Source: Linaria vulgaris (taxonomy: Eukaryota > Streptophyta > Magnoliopsida > Lamiales > Plantaginaceae). From it: a stretch of 64,000 bases of DNA. The translations under genes were made by a program, and so were the position numbers. Positions 1 to 11,725 of the stretch are shown piece by piece (position 1 is the first letter of the stretch; every line of letters begins with the position of its first letter). The stretch covers positions 80,268,642-80,332,641 of the forward strand of contig OX415252.1 in assembly GCA_948329865.1 (NCBI GenBank), written 5' to 3'. The notes beneath the pieces are model-generated. The model was not told where the DNA came from. It made no database searches and saw only the letters and a list, made by a program, of their open reading frames with translations.

Positions 1-105
1 CATTTAAGATTTGTATTGAACAAGTTAATAGTGGTGAGAATTAAGTATCTTGTTTGAGGACACACATAAAATAGAACTAAATTGTAAAAGGTCTTGTGTA
101 ATTCT
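1..105. repeat. Copy of a dispersed ~105-bp repeat (uninterrupted form)
   Basis: Bases 1-105 match 7882-7910 joined to 9362-9434 with a few substitutions and one indel. In the second place the same sequence is split by the CACTA element at 7911-9358, so this copy shows the empty site. The match stops at about 105, where Copia integrase sequence starts. The parent of the repeat is not recognised. Confidence 0.75.
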
Positions 106-2655
106 AAGTGGTAAGAGATATGCCTTTGTTATTATAGATGATTTTTCTAGATATACATGGGTTGAGTTTCTTAAAGAAAAATCTGATGCATTCAACATAT
201 TTAGGATATTGCATGCTAGCATCAAAAATCGGTATGGTTCCTCTGTTTGTAAGATTAGGTCTGATCATAGAAATAATTTGAAAATGCTAGTTTTAGTGAT
301 TCTATGATAAGAACGGAATTTTCCATGAATTTTCAGCACCTAAGACACCTCAGTAAAATGGGATAGCTAAGAGGAAAAATGGGATAGCTGAAAGAAAAAA
401 TAGGACACTTCAAGAGATGGTCAGAGTTATGCTTAATGCTAGAAATTTATCTAAAAGACTTTGGGATGAAGCTTTAAATATTGCATGTTATATAAGTAAT
501 AGGGCTTACCTTAGACCTGGTACAAATATGACACCATATGAAATCTTGAATCGTTTGAATCCAAATATTGCTCATTTTCATGAATTTGGATGTGATTGTT
601 ACTTGTTGAATGATAGAGACTATCTAAGTAAGTTTGATCCAAAAAGTGAAAAGTGCATATTTGTTGGTTATTGTTTGAATAGTTTTACTTTTAGGGTTTA
701 TAATCCAAGATTGAAGACTATTCAAGAATTAGTAAATATAGTATTTGATGTTTTTACATTTGATACAGGTACTGATGAAGTTATTGTCTATGATGTTGCC
801 CCAACATTGGAAACAGAGATTGTCCCAACATCAGGAGCTGAAGTTGGAGACACTAAAATTGAGATTGGTTATAATGTTGAACTGACACCTACTGATGTTA
901 TGCCAACATCCTCACAGTCTAATTCAGAGGATGACATTGTTGATGAACCTAGGAGAGCTCCCCTACTAGAATTCAAAAGGATCATCCAGCTTCACAAGTG
1001 ATAGGTGAAATCACTGGACGCATGAAGACTCATAACAAAGACATGATAAACTATAAAAATATGGTAAGGTTGTGTGTTTGTATGGCTTCCACTTGCACTA
1101 TGAATAATGCTTCCTGTTTTGTTTCTGCTATTGAACCTAATAATGTGAATGAAGCTCTTTAGGATAGTAAATGGGTAAATGTTATGCAAGATGAATTGTT
1201 GCAATTCACCAAAAATCATGTTTGGAGTCTAGTGCCTAGACCTTCTAATGTGAATGTTATAGGAACTAAATGGATTTTCAAGAACAAAACTAATGAAGAT
1301 GGTGTAATTGCTAGAAACAAAGCTAGGCGTGTTGCACAAGGTTATACTCAGGTAGAAGGGATAGACTTTGATGAGACATTTGCTCCAGTAGCTAGGATAT
1401 AATCTATTAGGTTACTTCTTGCTATTGTATGTTGTCTCAAGACTAAGCCCTACCAGATGGATGTGAAAGGTGCTTTCCTTAATGGTTTGATAGACAAAGA
1501 GGTATATGTTGAACAACCTAAAGGTTTTGCTGATCCTAAATATCCTAATTATGTGTATAAACTTGAGAAAGCTTTGTATGGTTTGAAACATGCACCAAGA
1601 GCTTGGTATGAAAGACTAAAATAATTTTTAAGTCTTGGGTTCAATAGAGGAGATGGAGACAGAACCTTGTTTATTCTAAGAAAGAGTTCTGATGTTTGTA
1701 TTGCTCAGATCTATGTGGATGATATTGTATTTGGTTCTACTAACAAGTCTACTCTAGACAAGTTTGTTGAGTCAATGACAGGGACATTTGAGATGAGCAT
1801 GATTGGAGAGCTGAATTACATTCTAGGATTGCAAGTGAAGCAACTAGAGAGTGGTATGTTCTTGAACCAGGAGAAGTATGCAAGAAACCTGGTAAAAAGA
1901 TTTGAGCTCCATGAGTCAAAACCTTGCAAGACTCCCATGTCTTCTTCTGTGAAGATTACTAAGGATGGCACTTGAGATAATGTTGATCCGACATTGTACA
2001 TATCTATGATTGGTAGTGTTCTATATCTCTCTGCCTCTAGACCAGATATTGTGTTATCTGTTTGTGTTTGTGATAGGTACCAAGCTGATCCAAAGTAATC
2101 TGACTTGATTGTTGTGAAGAGAATATTAAGATATATATATATCTGGAACTTCATCTTGGCATTTGGTATCCTTTTGATACAAATACAAATCTTGTTGGTT
2201 TCAGTGATTCTGATTGGGCAGGTGATATAGATGATAGAAAATCCACAAGTGGTGGCTGTTTCTATTTGGGAAACAATCTTGTTCCATGGTATAGTAGAAA
2301 ACAGAATTGTGTGTCATTAACTACAGATGGATCTGAATATGTAGCTACTGGCAGTTGTGTTACCCACCTTGTATGGCTCAAATACACGTTTCTGGACTAT
2401 GGGTTAGATAGTGATACTCTCCTCATGTTTTGTGACAATTTTAGTGCCATTAGTATCTCAAGGAATCTTGTTCAGCATTCTAGGACTAAGCATATAGATA
2501 TAAGACATCATTACTTGAGAGACATGGTTGAAGATAAAGTGATTAACATTGAGTATATTGAGACAAATAATCAGCTTCCTGATATGGTTACTAAACCTTT
2601 AGATAGTGAGAGATTCTTCAGTTTGAGGAAGACTCTCGGTATGTGCAATATGTGA
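106..2655 (+). pseudogene. Decayed Ty1/copia pol: integrase, reverse transcriptase, RNase H
   Basis: This is the 3' two thirds of a Copia polyprotein. The integrase core shows the DDFSRYTWVEFL block near 135-170, the second catalytic Asp in IRSDH near 255-270, and NGIAERKNRT near 385 carrying the catalytic Glu, followed by the usual RPNV/HVFGC-like region to about 740. The reverse transcriptase has the KWIFKNKT block near 1270, MDVKGAFLNG near 1455 and YVDDIVFGS near 1710. RNase H has SDSDWAGD near 2205, a CDN block near 2430 and HSRTKHIDIRHHY near 2475, with a natural stop at 2653-2655. Gag, protease and the first integrase Asp are absent because the copy is cut at about 106. Several stops (near 305, 1160, 1400, 1621, 1973 and 2096) and frameshifts break it. 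A short tandem duplication of AAAATGGGATAGCT lies at 357-390. It resembles the intact Sirevirus at 40759-45774 in domain order and motifs, but the two are well diverged. Confidence 0.9.
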
Positions 2656-4212
2656 GAATGTTAGGACCAAGTGTTGATATAACACCACTGTCTAGCAGTG
2701 GTTAATGTTTGTGGTGAAGTATGTAACTTTTTGTTTTTTTGTGTTTGTTTCTTTTGTTTTTTTTAGTCACATTGATCCTTGTTTTGTCATATTTGATTGT
2801 GTGGTTGATAACTGTGATATACCGATCTTTCTAGCTTGCAGATTCATATCTAAGTTTTGAGAAGTTTAAATCTCTAATGTTTGTCTGAGGTTGTTTTAGC
2901 CTAACATATGGAGAAGCTGGGGTACACAAAGTTCACTACTTTGATGTCTATTATGTTGTGTCTTATTCATATGAAAAGGTTTTACATAACATGTGGAGAA
3001 GTTGGGACTCATGATGTTGACAATTTCAATGATATTCAGTTGTGCTTATTTACATGTTTCTATTTGTTTTAGCCAAGGGGTACATAAAAGTGGTCATTTC
3101 TACTAGGGTGTTTGGATTTTCGATTGCCTTCACTTAGTAGTACTGGTCACTTAGTGCTCTCTTGTATGCAGGTTGGTAAACAAGTATGCATAAGGAATTA
3201 GGGTATTGGGGTACATAATAAATGTGTTGCCAGTATTCAAAGCCTTTGTACTTGCCTAACTTGTTGCTAATAATGTTGTTAGTGGGGTGTGCGGAGTCTA
3301 GTGATGCCCTCATTCAGTAATGTCATTATTCTTTTTTAATAAACCGTTAGTTTTTGTTCTAAAGAGATAATGAAAATAGTGGAGATTTGATGTGATGTGA
3401 ACAGTTGCTGGTTTGAAAAGTGATTCACTGTGTATACCATCTTTCAATGTTGTCATAACATGGTTGCATTCATGCTAGAACTGCATTGTTATTCCTTATT
3501 GATTAGTGTGTTTGACTAGTTTTGGGCTTAGGGGGAGTATATAGTCCATTTCATGTGTTGATGCATACTCTTTGGGTGACATATTGCAGGTGACGCACTA
3601 TATGTGACCTTTTATGCTGTTGAAGTGTATTAATTCTCTAATTCATAACTGCTTATCTCCGTGTGTTTTCTATTTGATATGTTTCTTGGTCATGATTTTG
3701 ATCTAAATCTTATGTTTTTGGTACTCACTTGCTACTTTGGTGAAGTTTCAGATATAAGTTTGGATATATCTCACGCTCTCACATGAAATTGCCTTGAAAA
3801 AGCCCAAAACCTCCAAAATTTTGGCTTAAAAACTTTCTGGTTTGAATGTTACTCTACTCTCTGATCTGAATGTTATTCCAACATTGCTATAGTGTCTGCC
3901 CAACATTGAAAACAGTAACTCATACTTTTGTTTAAAGTTTTAAAAACTGAGTTCTTATTGTTTTATTTGAAACTGCTCTGGTTACTTGATATCTTTAATT
4001 AACATGTGGTGAATTTTTACGCGGGAATAGAGTAGTGGGTAAACTTAAATGATCACATTCCACAATCTCACTAACATTCATCCCTTCTTTCTCCACTCTG
4101 CACGACTTAAATGCACAATTTGCCCGAATTTGTTTTTCTCTTATGCAATTTGTTTTCACTCTATGAAAATTACTTATAATCTCTCAAATTTTCTTTCAAT
4201 TCTCAAACTAAC
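2656..4212 (+). other. Non-coding spacer between Copia pol and env-like ORF
   Basis: No coding block is seen here. The stretch is T-rich and GT-rich. Sirevirus-type Copia elements commonly have an untranslated stretch between pol and the third ORF, and the intact element at 37402-46698 has a shorter one (40034-40758). Confidence 0.55.
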
Positions 4213-5863
4213 ATGGCAAGCAAGACTCAATTAGACACTCTTGCAGATATGACCTTGAATGTTGAGCAAACAACAACATGCACTAGGGTTGCTGCGTGTG
4301 AAGATGAAGAACGGCATGTTGCTCAAGTTGTTGCAAAACAACCAACGATTCCCTATCAATGAAGAGCAAAGAGAGATAAAAATATGGAATCTGAGTCGAG
4401 TGTTGCCGAACATCAGAAGCCTATACTCTTCAAACCAAGTAATCTGATTTTGAGGTAAATGTGGCTAACCCTAAACATCAAGTGAATATTGTTAATGCTA
4501 TGATTGAGGGGGAGGGATTTGATTCTGGTAGAAAGAGAAGATCAATTGGATCTATGCCAATGTCTAAGATAGCATTGCAAAGAGCTGACGCTAGAAGAGC
4601 TCAAAGAGAGAGATTTGAGAAGAAAAAGGTTGATGCTAAGGTTAAAGCTGAGGCTGAGAGAGTGAGGAAAGGGAAATAGGTTGTAGAAGAAAAAGTGGAG
4701 GCAGTTGATGTTGATGAAGAGTAAGAGAAAGAAGAGGAGAAGGAAAAGGAAGAGGAAACTGCTGATGAGGAGTTTGAAGCTAATAATGATGATGATGATG
4801 AAGAAGAAGAAGAAGAAGAAGAAGTGTATTGTGACACTCTTATGGTACCCTACCCTGGTCAAGTTGCTAGGTATAGATTCTATCTAACGAAAGAGATAGA
4901 TGATAAGGCTTATGATTTTAGAAAGAGGGGTATTCATAAAGAGAGGGTTATGGACATGGACAGCTTTAAAAAAAACCAATTATTTGAGTTGCTGAAAGCA
5001 AGAGGGGTTCAGAATTCAGTGAAGCAGCATGGTGATTATGCTCCTGAGCTTGTACAAGAATTCTACCTGAATCTCTCAAAATATGTCAGGTGTGAGTTGG
5101 CTCCCAAATTTAATAAAGCATGGTTGAGAGGACAAGTGTTTGACATTAGCCCTCAAAAGATCAATGAGGCTTGGGGACTGCCACATGTTGAGGATTGTAA
5201 AGATCATAGGCCAGATGAGGTCATTGAGGATATCACAGGTGATCTTGTGAGAACCTGGGTTAAACAATTACCAACAACAAAGCTCACTGCCCTAAGTGCT
5301 GTTTTGCACAAATGTGCATCTTATAATTGGCTGCCCACTAAAAATTCTACTGTTTTGACTAATGAATCAACTTACTTGGTCTACAAACTAAAGAATGGGC
5401 TTGCTATGAATATTGGGGAGAGAGTCTTGAAGGCTATGGAAGAAGTTGCTGGAAGGAAGCAAGGGATTCTACCATTTCCTTCTTTGATCACAACCCTGCT
5501 GCTAAAACAGAAGATGAACAAGAGAGAGTTTGGAGGAATGTCTATGAACAAGGCTGAGTTCATTAGCACTAAATCCTACTTATCTAGCACACGAGTGAAG
5601 GACTTTCCTTGGAATCCTGAAGATGGAGTTGCACCTGAAGAGGAAAAGAAGGCACAACAATTTTTTGGAGCTTCAGTGCCTCAATCTGATGAGGAAGATA
5701 CCAGGGTGACAACAAAATCCTTTGTGGATTAGCAACTAACTTGGTATAGAAGTGCTTATGCCACTCTTCAGAGGGAAATTGCTTTCAAGGGAAGGTCATT
5801 GCAAGAACTGTATATTTTGATTAAGAACATGGAGGAGCTTTCTTCACAAAAAGGGGGAGAGTG
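4213..5863 (+). pseudogene. Decayed env-like third ORF of the Sirevirus-type Copia
   Basis: The likely start is ATG 4213. The reading frame has several stops (among them near 4361, 4676 and 4721) and a frame change before the long open part at 4824-5732. An acidic run coded by GAT/GAA repeats lies at 4785-4823. The open part has the pattern called the putative plant transposon protein domain in plant proteomes: a block near 4975 ending in a Phe-Glu-Leu-Leu motif, a Glu-Phe-Tyr motif near 5055, RGQVFDISPQKINEAWGLP near 5130, and a region near 5320-5500 with NWLPTKN and a long hydrophobic helix. The same domain sits in the intact ORF at 38489-40033. The tag at 5730-5732 is probably premature, since the same frame continues to a stop at about 5863. 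The function of these proteins is not established. I see no signal peptide or membrane span. Confidence 0.75.
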
Positions 5864-6288
5864 ATCCAGTTTTTAATTTTTTGATTTTTGGTATTTTGTT
5901 TTTTTTTTGATATGTTTTGTCTAGTTTATTTAGCTGCTATTTCTTGTCTTTAATTTGGTCTGTAATAAGTATACTACGTAGCTTTAACTGCTCTTAATGA
6001 TTTTGCTTATGAAAATAGTCTATATTTGCTAGTTTTCTGTTAAACTTGTGTGCTGGTACATTTTGGTCTTGAGACAACATTGATGACCCAAAGTCAGAAC
6101 AACTACTTGCTGAGTTGCGGTGATGACTTTAATGAATATTTTTGTTATGCCAAGTTAATTCTTGATAGTTTTCATTAAGGGGGAACAGTTTAGTAGGTTT
6201 AAATTATTATGCTTAATTGAAATATGGGCATATTATCTGTTATGGTACATGTTGATTGGTTTTGTGAAGAAAGGAAAAAGGGGGAGAT
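5848..6288 (+). other. 3' untranslated region with repeated polypurine tracts
   Basis: Three purine runs occur after the env-like ORF: AAAAAGGGGGAGAG at about 5848-5861, AAGGGGGAACAG near 6178, and GGAAAAAGGGGGAGAT ending at 6288. The last one directly precedes the LTR and is the likely primer for plus-strand DNA synthesis. Several polypurine tracts are a known Sirevirus trait. Confidence 0.65.
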
Positions 6289-7114
6289 TGAAAGTGTAAG
6301 ATGTTCTAGAATCAATATTGGATAGATGTTGTGCCAACATCCAGAGGACAACATTGAAACCCGAAACATTCTTAACCTGAAACGTTGTTCTAAAATTCGA
6401 GAACATGAATAAAGTTTCCTAAGTTGAAGTTTCCATAATTCAAGAGGAGAAGAATGGTCAAATGCACGCGCTTTCAAATATGGAATGTTTTGGAGATCAA
6501 GTGTAACTAGGAATCTTTCTAAGATCAACTCTGAATTGAAGAAGGAGAATTTCCTTATTAGAACTCACTCTAATAAAGGAAACTATTATTCAAGAAGGAG
6601 ATCAAGTTCAAGAAGGAAAGAAGAGTTCAACTAGGAAACAACATAAGTTACCAAATCTGTGTACAACACACCTTGGAGATGAAGTTTGAAGAAACCTATA
6701 TATAGGGTGTGAAGTACATCAAGATACACAAGAAACAATATAGCTAATTAATCTGTAGAGATTATATCTTAAGCATTGTTGTGTGTTTCTTGCTTTGCAA
6801 AGTTTGTGAGTTTTCGAGTTAAGTCTAGGATTAGATTTAAGGAGAAAATTCTTGCCTGCTTTGTTGAGTTCGATCTATAAAAGAGCGAGATTGATTTTGT
6901 GGTGAGGAACGTCTTTGTTAAAACATGCGTGGTTATTTTGCCGTAAGGCTAGATTGTTGATTATTTATAATAAACCATTGAAAATTATCTTCTTGTGTTC
7001 TTTAATTCTGCTGCACATTATACTCTATCAAGAAGATTGTTTAAGATCAAGTTAAGGCAACGCCAGCTTAACTTGAGCTTTGAAAGTTGTATCAATCCCA
7101 ATCCAACAATTTCA
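6289..7114 (+). repeat. 3' LTR of the decayed Sirevirus-type Copia
   Basis: It starts with TGAAAGTGTAAG straight after the polypurine tract and appears to end at CAACAATTTCA (7114). That gives about 826 bp, close to the 838-bp LTRs of the intact Sirevirus. A TATA-like CCTATATATAGG lies near 6690. The 5' LTR is outside the window or lost, so the right end rests only on the TG...CA rule. Confidence 0.65.
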
Positions 7115-7881
7115 GTTATATCTTTACTTATCATGTTTTTCCCCATCCTTTGAGATGAAATACACATGTAGAGCTATCTATCCTTCAATTTAAATATTTC
7201 TCTTTCGAAGCCAATTTTTTTTGTAAATATTTTACTATTGTGAGAACCTCTGATTCCCATATTATAGGTTATGGTCCTCAACTTCTTGTTCTCTCACTTT
7301 TACCCTTATCCGAACATTGTTAGAATCATATTTATGTTTCATTAAAGTCCATAATATAATCGTAAGCTTCTCTTTTGTTCATGATATTGCCTATCTCATG
7401 TTCCAAAATAAAAGTATCTTACAATGAGTTTACGATCCTTCCATTAGGACAAATCTGCCTTAATTCCAAAAGTAGCATGCCCTTGTGTTCCAGTGGTGTT
7501 CTTCCTAAGTGTGATTTCATCAACTTTTTTCGATTCTTTTGAAAAAAGAAGGGAGACAATTCAAATGCCAGCTTTGTCCTCGTCTCAAAATTACTCCTAA
7601 AAATTTATTGTTTACATCAAGTTGGAAGACTTGCATTATCCATATTCTACTCTACAATTAATCAGTAAGATATTTCAGATGTAATGCTTGGACATTTTAT
7701 GAGCACATCGGTTTTGTAAACAAATATATATAGTGAATTTGGAAACCACGTTCTTTTAAGAAGGATATAATGTAATATCCACATGTTTCTTACTCTCCTT
7801 TTTATTTTTTGTGACTCTAATTTCTTTTTTATTTGAGTCGTGATCGTATCTCAGTGTATATAAATAAAATAAAGTTTTAGT
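7115..7881. other. AT-rich intergenic DNA, nothing recognised
   Basis: There are only short accidental ORFs and homopolymer runs. No domain, inverted repeat or clear tandem repeat was seen. Confidence 0.5.
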
Positions 7882-7910
7882 CATTTGAGATTTGTAATTG
7901 AATAAGTTAA

Positions 7911-9358
7911 CACTACAAGAAAAAGGGTTTTTGGCTAGGACCATTGGCTACGGAAAATCCATAGTCCTTGGGCATTTTTTAAATTTAAAAAAATAAAAAG
8001 TTAAAACTCATTGGCGACAAATATATCCCGTCGCTCTTGACCATTGGCGATGGGAAAATCCGTAGCCATTGGTCAAAGGAGACGGGCATCCGTCGCCCAT
8101 AGTCTACTAATATTTAAAAAAAAACTATTGGCTACGGCTAGAAGCCGCAGCCAATAATATAGGCAACGGGCTACACATGTCGCCTGTAGTCATTGACTAT
8201 GGGCGACAGGCGTAGCCCTTGGTTAAAGGCTACGGCTGCAATCCATTACCCTTGGGCATTGGCTACGGGTGGCGTCCGTAGCCTTTGTGCCAAAAAAAAA
8301 TTGAAAAAAAGATGAATTTTCTTTTTTTATAAATACTCCATTTTCATTCAAAATTTATCAACTCATTCACAACATATATCTCAATCTCTCTTATATAAAT
8401 TAGTGTTTGTTTCATAATGGGAGATCGCAATCAAGCCTCTCGCCCTTCAAAAAATGTTGGTGCAACTAATCGAATTAGCCTTCAAAATCTTCAAAGGCAA
8501 AGTGTTCAAAATCGAGGTCGTAATGCCACCACTAATAAGCGCCACAATGTGGCCGAGCTAGGTGTTAATACACTTCCAAATGAAGTTTCGGTGATGGATC
8601 GACAACCCTTGATGGTGAGACCTCTTATTCTCCCTTTGGCGAGGGCTCTCACCACTCCTCTCAATGCACCTACATCTCACGGTTTGGAGGATGTGGAACC
8701 CAAAGATGAAGAGGAAAATGAAGACGATGAAGAAGAAAATGAAGACGAAGATGAGGAGATGGTTCTGCCACCTTTGTCGATAGGGCGTATCACTGAAAAC
8801 GACCTAGTCGCTATGGAAAAACGGTTTAAGGTAAACAAGTACTTATTTTAAATATTTTATCTTTTATTATATTAGAATGTAAATATAATTTATACTAATT
8901 AGACATTATTTTTTTCAAGGGAACGTATACATGGGATAGTAATGATAATGATGCGGTAGACTTTGCATTCAAGAAAACTGCACATGTACAATTTTCTGAT
9001 AATGTTTCTCGGGTTAAAAGGTTGTACTATATCACTGAAATATTGCGTAGCCAATAGGCATTGGCTACAAAACTTTTCCGTAGCCAATAATTATTGGCTA
9101 CGGAACTTTTTCGTAGCCAATAGCTATTGGCTATGAAACTTTCCGTAGCCAATAGTATAAGGGCATTTTGGTATTCCGTTATTGGCTGTGGAAGATCGTA
9201 GCCAATAGTCATTGGCTACGGCCATCCGTAGCCAATGACTATTGCCTACGAAGGCTTCCGCTACGGGCATTGGCTACGGATACCCGTAGCCGATGACCAT
9301 TGGCTATGGAAAAAGGAGTTTTTTTAATCCTAATCAAAAACCCTTTTTTCTTGTAGTG
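7911..9358 (+). mobile_element. Non-autonomous CACTA (En/Spm) transposon, 1448 bp
   Basis: The element begins CACTACAAGAAAAAGGG and ends CCCTTTTTTCTTGTAGTG, which are inverted complements with one extra A. It is flanked by the 3-bp duplication TAA (7908-7910 and 9359-9361), the size expected for CACTA. Both subterminal regions (about 7930-8285 and 9035-9310) are packed with direct and inverted copies of ATTGGCTACGG and relatives such as CCGTAGCCAAT. Such arrays bind the TNPA-type transposase in known elements. The middle holds only a short two-exon relic, so it cannot move alone. The flanks match 1-105, which lacks the insertion. Confidence 0.9.
8417..9057 (+). pseudogene. CACTA-borne ORF relic, two exons, similar in style to Ptta/En/Spm ORF
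   Basis: Exon 1 runs from ATG 8417 to 8830, followed by a GTAAAC donor. The intron ends in TTTTTCAAG at 8919, and exon 2 runs from 8920 to a TAG at 9055-9057, all in phase. Exon 1 codes for about 138 residues: a basic, Asn/Gln-rich start and a very acidic Glu/Asp stretch near residues 95-115. Exon 2 codes for about 45 residues with a Trp followed by a short helix (VDFAFKKTAHVQF). This recalls the start of the plant transposase Ptta/En/Spm domain, but the match is weak. The stop codon lies inside the first subterminal repeat, so the rest of the gene was removed by the deletion that made the element non-autonomous. Confidence 0.6.
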
Positions 9359-9434
9359 TAATAGCGGTAAGAATTAAGTATCTTATTTGAGGATACACAT
9401 AAAATAGGACTAAATTGTAAAAAGCCTTGTGTAA
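9359..9434. repeat. Right half of the CACTA-split dispersed repeat
   Basis: It starts with the TAA target-site duplicate and then matches bases 29-105. The left half is 7882-7910. After about 9434 the similarity stops. Confidence 0.7.
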
Positions 9435-9989
9435 TCCAAAATAAATAAATAAGAAAGAAAAAGGGGAAAGTATCCTATTATATGGTCATATAAAAAGCAA
9501 AACCCCCACTTTACACCTTACAATTCTCATCCACCATATGGGTAGCAACTTTAGGCATTTAATGCATGCATAAGTGGAAACAAAGATTTATTGGATCCTA
9601 GGGGGTTACTTACTGGGTTCCCCTCTATAATTATGCCACATGGCAAGTGGTTCTCGTGTTATTTTGCAAAACAAACCCCAAGTTTTGAAATATTATTTTA
9701 TCACCATCATAGTTTATGGAAATAGTCCATTACGGCCATATCAGGCCCAACATGCTTCCGTCCATAGAAACAAATATAAAATTTAAATAGTACCTCGTTT
9801 TGACCGAATTACCGCCGGGTATCCCACCAGTTTTACAGTGCTTCACTAACCTCATGATAGTCGATGGTTCTGAAATGGTTCTTTCAACGATAAATAGCAC
9901 AACCCTGGTTCGTTTCCTACTATGGGTGTAAGAAATACTAACTAAACTTGATGTATATGAAAAATAGAAGACGCGTGTTTAGGCAAAAG
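9435..9989. other. Non-coding DNA, perhaps leader or flank of the integrated pararetrovirus
   Basis: There is no gene. Around 9595-9700 a stretch with CCTAGGGGGTTACTTACTGG and TTTTGAAATATTATTTTATC resembles, in inverted orientation, the sequence at about 17020-17130. On the - strand this stretch would follow the viral poly(A) signals, so part of it may be viral leader. The boundary cannot be set by eye. Confidence 0.4.
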
Positions 9990-9996
9990 CCTGGAT

Positions 9997-10233
9997 TTTA
10001 TTTGATAAGTGGAGACTTATTTATTACATAATAAATAACCCCCTGTTGAGAGGAGTTACTTGTTTAACTACTCATAGTAGCTTTGTTTCCTAAATACATA
10101 AACTTCAAAACTAAAACAGATATAACTATTACAATACTTGTTTTCATAATGGAGAACTGAATACAATTTATTTCGTAAGAAAACAAAGGGTAATGTTCGA
10201 TGCGTTCTGCTTTCTTCAGCCTGCCTATTTATA
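9997..10233 (-). promoter_or_regulatory. Pararetroviral promoter and poly(A) region
   Basis: On the - strand a TATAAATA box lies at 10226-10233. Two AATAAA signals follow at 10020-10025 and 9997-10002. With transcription starting about 30 bases after the TATA box, the poly(A) signals fall roughly 170-200 bases downstream. This is the arrangement known for caulimovirids, where the signal is passed once near the cap and used on the second pass to give terminally redundant RNA. Whether it is active is unknown. Confidence 0.65.
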
Positions 10234-10486
10234 GAAGTCCTTCCGGATTTCAAATTTGAACTTCAATTCTTTCTGATGGATTGGTGCGTCACTGCTTATG
10301 TATCAACCCATTATCTATTATAGTCCCACCACTTTGGCTTGATTCCCGTTAGTGGAGGTTTTCCTCTTTTGAGTCACATGGCCTTCTTCACATGACTCAT
10401 TTTCTTCTTGTCAGGTCCACTTTAAAATTGTATCCTCTTTTCATCTTGGTGGAATCTTTCTATGTTTTGAGGGGCCCGTCTTGTCA

Positions 10487-11725
10487 CTATCCCACTTGTC
10501 CTTTTTCAGTGGGAATCATTTTTCCGAATAGGGGTTCCTTCTGGTTTTGGCATTGGGAGTAGATGCGATCCTTCCAATGACCAACATGAGCCATGTTGCA
10601 GAACTTTCGGCTTGTTTCTGGTGTGCTCGGAATTTCATTTTTCCACAATGCTTGCCATTTTGCTTCGAAGATTCCTTCGAGAAACGTTGTGCTCCTGCTC
10701 GTCATGGTGTTAACCATAAAAGACCCGTTCATCTTTCCCTGGAATATTTGAACGGATATTTAACTTTATCCATCTCAGTGAGACAGACCCAAAGTCCCCA
10801 AGCTCTCCTGGTGGTGACTTCATCTTCAGTAATAGGAGAGACTAGGTACTGTCCTTCTGGCGGTTGTTTTTCTAAATCTATTGCCTTTAGGTTAGGCCTT
10901 TGCAGCTTGATAAAATAACAGCTGTTGTGAAAACCTTTTCTTGTAATTTCAAGTCTTGCCGTCAAAAATTTAAATTCCAGGACATCTCCCCCATCGAGTG
11001 TATTATTATTCTTATAAGAATCATACACTCCCTTGACAAGCCATGCTGGTAGCTTTGATATTTTTAGGAATCTTGGTGATGTGGTGAAGACCGAGGCCAA
11101 ACAGCCAAAGTCATACCATTCTCGTACACTTTCAGGTTTAGAACCCGGAAGCATCCACATCCTAAGATATTTTCCTGACCAGTCTGCCAATGTTTTGCCA
11201 GGGATAATACCAATCCCCGTGTAGAGCTTTTCCCACGTTCTTTGATACTCCTGCAAAGGAGAAGTCTCAGTTTCCTCGATGATAACCTTAGATTTCCCCG
11301 TCATAGGTCTAAGGCTAATCTCCTCTTCCTCATCTTCAACCATGGTTGCATCGTTTAATGCCTCTGATGTTTCCATCATTGGGTCAATGTTTGCCTCTAT
11401 GTCTTCCTCGAAAGGATCAACACTAGGTCTCGTGTTCGAGGTACTCGAACTTCCTTTTTCGGGTTTTTGCCCCTACGCTCGAACTTCAGTTTTAAACTTT
11501 GATTCGGAGGCGTCTCGCATTAATGGACCCACGAGGCTATCAAATAAACTCGTATCATTGTGCATGGAAGCTCCCATGGCACTTCTAACCTTAGAATGGT
11601 CAAGTTCCAGTATGTGACCAGATGCCTTGGCATTAATAATAAGGCCTTACACCATCTTGTAGGTTTTCCTTGTGATGTTTCCATCTCGTTAGGATGGTAT
11701 TGGCTTTATGTGCCTCCATCTCTCG
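10487..11725 (-). pseudogene. Third viral ORF, in the position of the caulimovirid transactivator
   Basis: A candidate start lies near 11725, overlapping the end of the RT frame. The frame is then disturbed near 11600 and carries a stop near 11471. The longest open piece is 10729-11379 (216 residues). It starts with an acidic stretch and has a globular part with Trp- and Leu-rich blocks (WSGKYLRMWMLPG, SKLPAWLVKGVYDSY). The location after RT-RNase H is that of the inclusion-body/transactivator gene in several genera. I do not recognise a diagnostic motif, so the assignment is by position only. Short open fragments go on to about 10487 in other frames. Confidence 0.5.

Noticed and set aside
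4542..4862. Ser-rich and Phe-rich - strand ORFs over the GAT/GAA run
   Set aside because: They mirror the acidic stretch of the env-like relic on the + strand; no independent evidence of coding.
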